NCBI GenBank assembly: GCA_964244885.1
Contig: CAXTKD010000012.1
Coordinates: forward strand, 35,920 to 99,919
Length of the DNA stretch: 64,000 nucleotides
Direction of reading: 5' to 3'
Source of the DNA: CAXTKD01 sp964244885
GTDB taxonomy: Bacteria > Pseudomonadota > Alphaproteobacteria > Sphingomonadales > Sphingomonadaceae
This document shows, piece by piece, positions 60,480 through 64,000 of this stretch. Below the pieces are notes generated by a model. That model was not told the DNA's origin. It worked only from the letters and a program-made list of their open reading frames with translations, and did not search any database. Position 1 is the first letter of the stretch, and every line of letters starts with the position of its first letter. The translations under genes and the position numbers were made by a program.

Positions 60480-62066
60480 GTGCGATTCTTTGTTGGAACC
60501 CAGCAACCTGCCTACCAAGGGATGCCAACCTTCCAGTTGATCAAGGACAACTGGAACGACTGGTTCAAATGGTACACGCTCTATGCGATCCGCTCGATCC
60601 AACCTGACGGATCGATCGTCGAGCTTGGAAGCGCGAAAATCGCGCGGCAAGGCATGACGGAAGACCAAGGCAGCACCGAATTGCCGCCTGTGTTCGACGC
60701 CTTGGACGCGACCTATTTTTCGGTCGGCCAAGGCGAAAATTATTACGAGACGCTTATCTCGCTCGGCGACGATGTGCGCACCGGTTTTCTGATCGCAATG
60801 CGCGACTGCGCGTTTACGCCGGCCATTCTCGACGCCAACGCCAATGAGCCCGTCCTCCACAACTCGCTCCTGCGCGATATCGAGTTGTCGCGGGTTCGGG
60901 AGCGCTTCAATCGCCTCGCACACGGTCAGGTCGCCCTGTCGCCCTACAGCTTCGACTATCTGTTTCCTCCCGATCCGCAGGCGCTGACGCCGCCGCCCGT
61001 CCTCAGCTTCGCGGTGACGCCGAACTCGCTGCCGGCGACCAACATCCATGTGCTCATCGGCCGCAACGGCGTCGGCAAGACCCGCTGCTTCGACTTTTTG
61101 GCCCGCGCCTTTCTCGGCATGCCGGCGGACGATCCTCAACAGCCCGTCGGCCAACTGCGAAACCGCGTTGCCAATCCGCGGGGGCTGGATGACCTGAATG
61201 AGGACCCCGGCTTCGCGGGTCTGGTCACAGTGTCATTCAGCGCATTTGATTCCACCGGCCCGCTGGGCGGCGCCAGCAGTGGCGACAAGCGCTACGCTTA
61301 TGTCGGGCTGGTCACACACGAGGCCCCGCAGACTGGCGCGCCGATCGCGATGCCGCGCGGCCCGCGCGTCAAGGACGGGCACGAACTTGCTCACGAATTT
61401 GCCAAGAGCATGCTCGCCTGCCGCGAAGGCGTGCGGCGCCGCCGCTGGGAAAATGCCCTGCGGAGGCTGGAGGCCGATCCCCTCTTTGCCGAGGCCAACG
61501 TGTCGGCGCTCGCGGATTATCAAGGGCCAGATCTTGAGCAGCGCGCACGCAGCCTGTTTCGGCGGATGAGCTCAGGCCATGCGGTCGTGCTCCTCTCGAT
61601 GACCCGCCTAGTCGAGCTGATCGAAGAGAAATCGCTCGTCCTAATCGACGAGCCCGAAAGCCATCTCCACCCACCTTTGCTCTCGGCGTTTGTGCGCGCG
61701 CTGTCGGACCTGCTTATCAACCGCAATGGCGTCGCGATCATCGCCACGCATTCGCCGGTCGTCCTGCAGGAGGTTCCGCGGTCCTGTGCCTGGAAGCTGA
61801 GCCGGGTGGGACGCGACGCCCGCGCCGATCGTCCCGAGCATGAGACTTTCGGCGAGAATGCCGGCACGTTGACCCGCGAGGTGTTCGGGCTTGAGGTGAC
61901 GCAGACCGGATTCCACAAGCTGATCGCCGATCGGGCTGAAGGCCGCACCTATGAGCAGATATTGGAGCTGTTCGGTGGCCAGCTCGGCGCCGAGGGCCGG
62001 GCGCTGGCGCGTGCGCTCAGTCTCGTGCTGCCCGACCAGCTACCGCCTCAAGGCGGCGGCGAATAG
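60480..62066 (+). CDS. AAA/ABC-type ATPase (PtuA/OLD-like)
   Basis: 528 aa from GTG 60480, chosen for GGGGAGG at 60462-60468. Walker A is VLIGRNGVGKTR (about residue 193), Walker B LVLIDEPESHLHP (about 386), and the His switch IIATHSPVVLQEVP (about 420). The ABC-type signature region is RRMSSGHAVVLLSMTRLVEL. This matches the AAA_21/AAA_15 ATPases of PtuA (Septu) and OLD. No TOPRIM follows, but an HNH gene does, as in Septu. N-terminal about 190 residues are a unique domain. Confidence 0.82.
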   Translation: MRFFVGTQQPAYQGMPTFQLIKDNWNDWFKWYTLYAIRSIQPDGSIVELGSAKIARQGMTEDQGSTELPPVFDALDATYFSVGQGENYYETLISLGDDVRTGFLIAMRDCAFTPAILDANANEPVLHNSLLRDIELSRVRERFNRLAHGQVALSPYSFDYLFPPDPQALTPPPVLSFAVTPNSLPATNIHVLIGRNGVGKTRCFDFLARAFLGMPADDPQQPVGQLRNRVANPRGLDDLNEDPGFAGLVTVSFSAFDSTGPLGGASSGDKRYAYVGLVTHEAPQTGAPIAMPRGPRVKDGHELAHEFAKSMLACREGVRRRRWENALRRLEADPLFAEANVSALADYQGPDLEQRARSLFRRMSSGHAVVLLSMTRLVELIEEKSLVLIDEPESHLHPPLLSAFVRALSDLLINRNGVAIIATHSPVVLQEVPRSCAWKLSRVGRDARADRPEHETFGENAGTLTREVFGLEVTQTGFHKLIADRAEGRTYEQILELFGGQLGAEGRALARALSLVLPDQLPPQGGGE

Positions 62067-62067
62067 C

Positions 62068-62913
62068 ATGCGAACGCTTCCGATGCCGCCCCAGGCAGCA
62101 GCCGATGTGGTGGCAACCTGTGTCGGCGGCATTGCCGATCCGGTGTTGCAGCATCGACTGCAGGTGATCGCGCCGCTTCTCGTTGCGGCTGCCGTAAATT
62201 ACGATCAGCTCGCCCGCGTCCAGAGCCTGCATCAGGTCGTGCGCGCGGCGAACGTCGGCGCCGTCACCCGGCCTGAGCTCGAAGCCCTGTATTCGCAGCA
62301 GATGAGCGCCACGAACGGAGCGGCGCGGTTGATCTACAGTGCGCTTCGCAACGCCTCGCCCAATGGCAAATGCCCACTTTGTGGCATCGGCACGGTCACG
62401 GTGCTCGACCACCATCTCCCCAAGGCGCGCTATCCCAATCTGTCGATCTGCCCCTTCAACCTCGTCCCCGCCTGCGACTTCTGCAACAACGCCAAGCGAG
62501 CGCGCTTCCCGACTTCCGCGGAAGAGCAGACGATCCACCCTTATTATGACGACTATACCCATCAGCAGTGGATCTTCGCGCATCTCGATGTAGCAGGGCC
62601 GCCAGTCCTCATGTTTTATGTCGATGCGCCGGCTGACTGGCCCCAGGTGGCGAGGCTTCGGGCCAAGCGGCACTTCGATGTCGTCAAACTCGGTGTGAGC
62701 TACACCTCGAACGCGAATGACGACCTCATTCCACTGCGCAATCATCTCACCATGATTGCGGCCACCAAGGATGTAGCCGGCGTGCAGGCATACCTTATGG
62801 AAGAAAAGGCGCGCTACGCTACCCGGCTTAATTGCTGGCAGCATGTCATGTTCCAGACCTTGGCCGCAAATCCGTGGTTCGTCGACGGCGGATATCTCAA
62901 TATTCCTCAGTGA
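62068..62913 (+). CDS. HNH nuclease (PtuB-like)
   Basis: 281 aa, starting one base after the ATPase stop. The HNH is at residues about 100-146: CPLCGIGTVTVLDHHLPKAR, then FNLVPACDFCNNAKR, giving two CxxC zinc knuckles, the catalytic DHH and the terminal Asn. Order and spacing (ATPase then HNH) match PtuA-PtuB, though it is longer than typical PtuB. It probably cuts nucleic acid under control of the ATPase. Confidence 0.82.
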   Translation: MRTLPMPPQAAADVVATCVGGIADPVLQHRLQVIAPLLVAAAVNYDQLARVQSLHQVVRAANVGAVTRPELEALYSQQMSATNGAARLIYSALRNASPNGKCPLCGIGTVTVLDHHLPKARYPNLSICPFNLVPACDFCNNAKRARFPTSAEEQTIHPYYDDYTHQQWIFAHLDVAGPPVLMFYVDAPADWPQVARLRAKRHFDVVKLGVSYTSNANDDLIPLRNHLTMIAATKDVAGVQAYLMEEKARYATRLNCWQHVMFQTLAANPWFVDGGYLNIPQ

Positions 62914-63136
62914 TGAGAAAACAGTAGCCCCTTTTACGTCCTGTCAGTGAACTTCAGCTTTGGAGATCGATGTCAGGTAGTCTGGAGGATCGTGCTTAGG
63001 GCCCGTAGCTGCCGTCCGATGCCGGCTGAACGGGCGTCCGCTTTCGCAATCCGGTCTCTCGAAGCGGACAGGCCGTAATCCACCAGAAAATCACGTCATA
63101 TAGCCGTTAATCAGGCATCGGACTGAGACGCGAACG

Positions 63137-63313
63137 CTACGTCGCTTCTCCCGTCACGGCGATGCGCGCAGCGTGCGCATAATGCTCGATCTCGACATCG
63201 GACTCGATCAACTGATCGAGCAGCCCCTTCATGTCGGTCATGTCCGACCCGCTCTGGAACGGACCGGGCATGCGGTCGATCGACAGCACCGCGATTGCGA
63301 GCTCCTTCTTCAC
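63137..63313 (-). CDS. Small acidic protein, possibly element-encoded
   Basis: 58 aa from GTG 63313: KKELAIAVLSIDRMPGPFQS, MTDMKGLLDQLIESDVEIEH. Balanced composition and helix pattern look like a real protein. It overlaps the stop of another minus-strand ORF (TGGTGA). No family is recognised and there is no clear Shine-Dalgarno. Confidence 0.4.
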   Translation of the reverse strand: MKKELAIAVLSIDRMPGPFQSGSDMTDMKGLLDQLIESDVEIEHYAHAARIAVTGEAT

Positions 63314-63531
63314 CAGATGAAGGTCGCGCCCTTGAATTCAGTGATCGCACGCTCCGTCGGTCGTTCCCTTAGCCTGAGTATCAGCCGGCGAACCAAGTGA
63401 CCACCAAGCGTCGGACCGAGGATCGTCGAAAGCGAAGCGGCATCGACCGAGACAGCTCCTGCCACCCCGCGGCGACCATCCCCGCTCTTTGAGGCGCTAG
63501 TCCTTTCCGCCCTGCGGCCTTCCACGGTCAA
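63310..63531 (-). CDS. Possible small protein upstream of the 63137 gene
   Basis: 73 aa open frame; the C-terminal about 45 residues (LSTILGPTLGGHLVRRLILR, ERAITEFKGATFIW) look protein-like, the start is loose. Supported mainly by the 4-bp overlap with the next small ORF. Confidence 0.3.
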   Translation of the reverse strand: MTVEGRRAERTSASKSGDGRRGVAGAVSVDAASLSTILGPTLGGHLVRRLILRLRERPTERAITEFKGATFIW

Positions 63532-63668
63532 CCCGCAAGGGGTCCGCTATGCAAGCATGCGGCCGCTGGTCGCTGGCGCTCCGGCGCGGTGACCGCGGCC
63601 GCCGGCCGGATGCGTCGGCGCCTGTCGAGCGGGGATGGCCTCCGCTCCTCGAAAGACAGGAGCCGATC

Positions 63669-63833
63669 ATGTCCCTCGATGCCGCACAGCGCTACGCCTG
63701 GAACCTCGCCTGCACCCTCAAGGTGATCATCATCCTGATCGCCACCGACAGCGGATATCAGGTGATGACCAGCGACGACTATGACGGCGACGTCGAGAAG
63801 ATCGTGCGCGAGTACGACCCGTGGGGTGCCTGA
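63669..63833 (+). CDS. Small element-type protein of unknown function
   Basis: 54 aa from ATG 63669 after CAGGAG. Helical start AAQRYAWNLACTLKVIIILI followed by an acidic end (MTSDDYDGDVEKIVREYDPW). It resembles short proteins near transfer genes of sphingomonad elements; no function known. Confidence 0.5.
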   Translation: MSLDAAQRYAWNLACTLKVIIILIATDSGYQVMTSDDYDGDVEKIVREYDPWGA

Positions 63834-63963
63834 TAGCGTCCCTCGACCTGACTGATTCCGCCTGTGCCGAATTTCCTCCGGCGCTCATTTCCGCTATGAT
63901 CGATCCCGCGCTGTGGTGGCAGGTGGAAGCGCGTCCGATCATCTGTTCGAAGGACGCGACACC

Positions 63964-64000
63964 ATGTTCATCACCTTGCCCCTGGCGCTGATCGGCGTCG
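63964..64000 (+). CDS. Start of a CDS cut by the right edge
   Basis: ATG 63964 opens a hydrophobic N-terminus (MFITLPLALIGV) that runs off the window. Possibly a small membrane protein of the element; identity cannot be judged. Confidence 0.3.
   Translation, partial: MFITLPLALIGV

Noticed and set aside
44221..64000. Second copy of the tRNA-Thr 3' end marking the other end of an island
   Set aside because: I looked for the TTCGATCCCCTTCGGCAGCA end and did not find it; the right boundary must be outside the window.

Overview
The window looks like a chromosomal segment of a high-GC alphaproteobacterium of the order Sphingomonadales, probably a Sphingomonas-like genus. The evidence is the very high GC content, the tightly overlapping (ATGA/GTGA) operons, UrcA, CC_3452, DUF6356 and COQ9 family proteins, a short LuxR-type regulator with a C-terminal membrane anchor, an alphaproteobacterial LexA direct repeat, and an accessory block (DUF932, ParB-like, TOPRIM primase-like, DUF2493) of the kind carried by sphingomonad integrative elements and plasmids. 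The genus is an inference; no rRNA is present.

Core region, about 1-44,150. Ordinary housekeeping genes sit in short operons. In order: a RadC-MarR fusion; tRNA-Leu(GAG); an acyl-CoA dehydrogenase; a zinc-ribbon membrane protein divergent from ftsE-ftsX-ydcF-like-plsC-DUF2125; hisC-tyrA; exoD; a UrcA protein; a transglutaminase; ssb with a LexA-type box; feoA-feoB with a Fur-like palindrome; a PEP-CTERM protein; hemerythrin; a TonB-like protein; a run of small membrane proteins; a secreted M24 peptidase; COQ9; an HxlR regulator; rpsU and an FKBP; pyrE-pdxJ-acpS-lepB-GNAT; a RelA/SpoT enzyme; rpoZ; an RluA-type synthase; OsmC plus epoxide hydrolase; oligopeptidase B; ArsR plus SRPBCC; an MHYT-GGDEF-EAL protein; aminopeptidase P; glutathione peroxidase; and a TlpA-like protein. 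REP-like palindromes of several families are scattered through this part and have entered coding sequence at least twice. Between 36.06 and 37.83 kb a DUF1778-GNAT toxin-antitoxin pair lies between 364-bp direct repeats (one mismatch) made from the 3' end of the EAL gene.

Accessory region, about 44,150-64,000. It starts at tRNA-Thr(GGT), a plausible attachment site, and runs off the right edge. The first part (44.5-49.5 kb: DUF932, a small conserved protein, ParB-like, primase-like) is peppered with single-base frameshifts, mostly contractions of short G or C runs, plus two in-frame stops. Two of these genes are preceded by a small structured leader whose two copies show compensatory base changes. 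After an intact DUF2493 gene comes a defence-like cargo block: a lipoprotein plus a trypsin-like-protease/nonspecific-nuclease fusion, a Shedu (SduA) gene with one frameshift, and a compact five-gene operon (small HTH protein, large Eco57I-type adenine methyltransferase, PD-(D/E)XK nuclease, PtuA-like ATPase, PtuB-like HNH nuclease). The last two genes resemble Septu; the whole arrangement is the best candidate here for an undescribed system. Small element-type ORFs resume at 63.1 kb.

I found no rRNA, CRISPR array, complete IS or prophage, and no integrase in the window.
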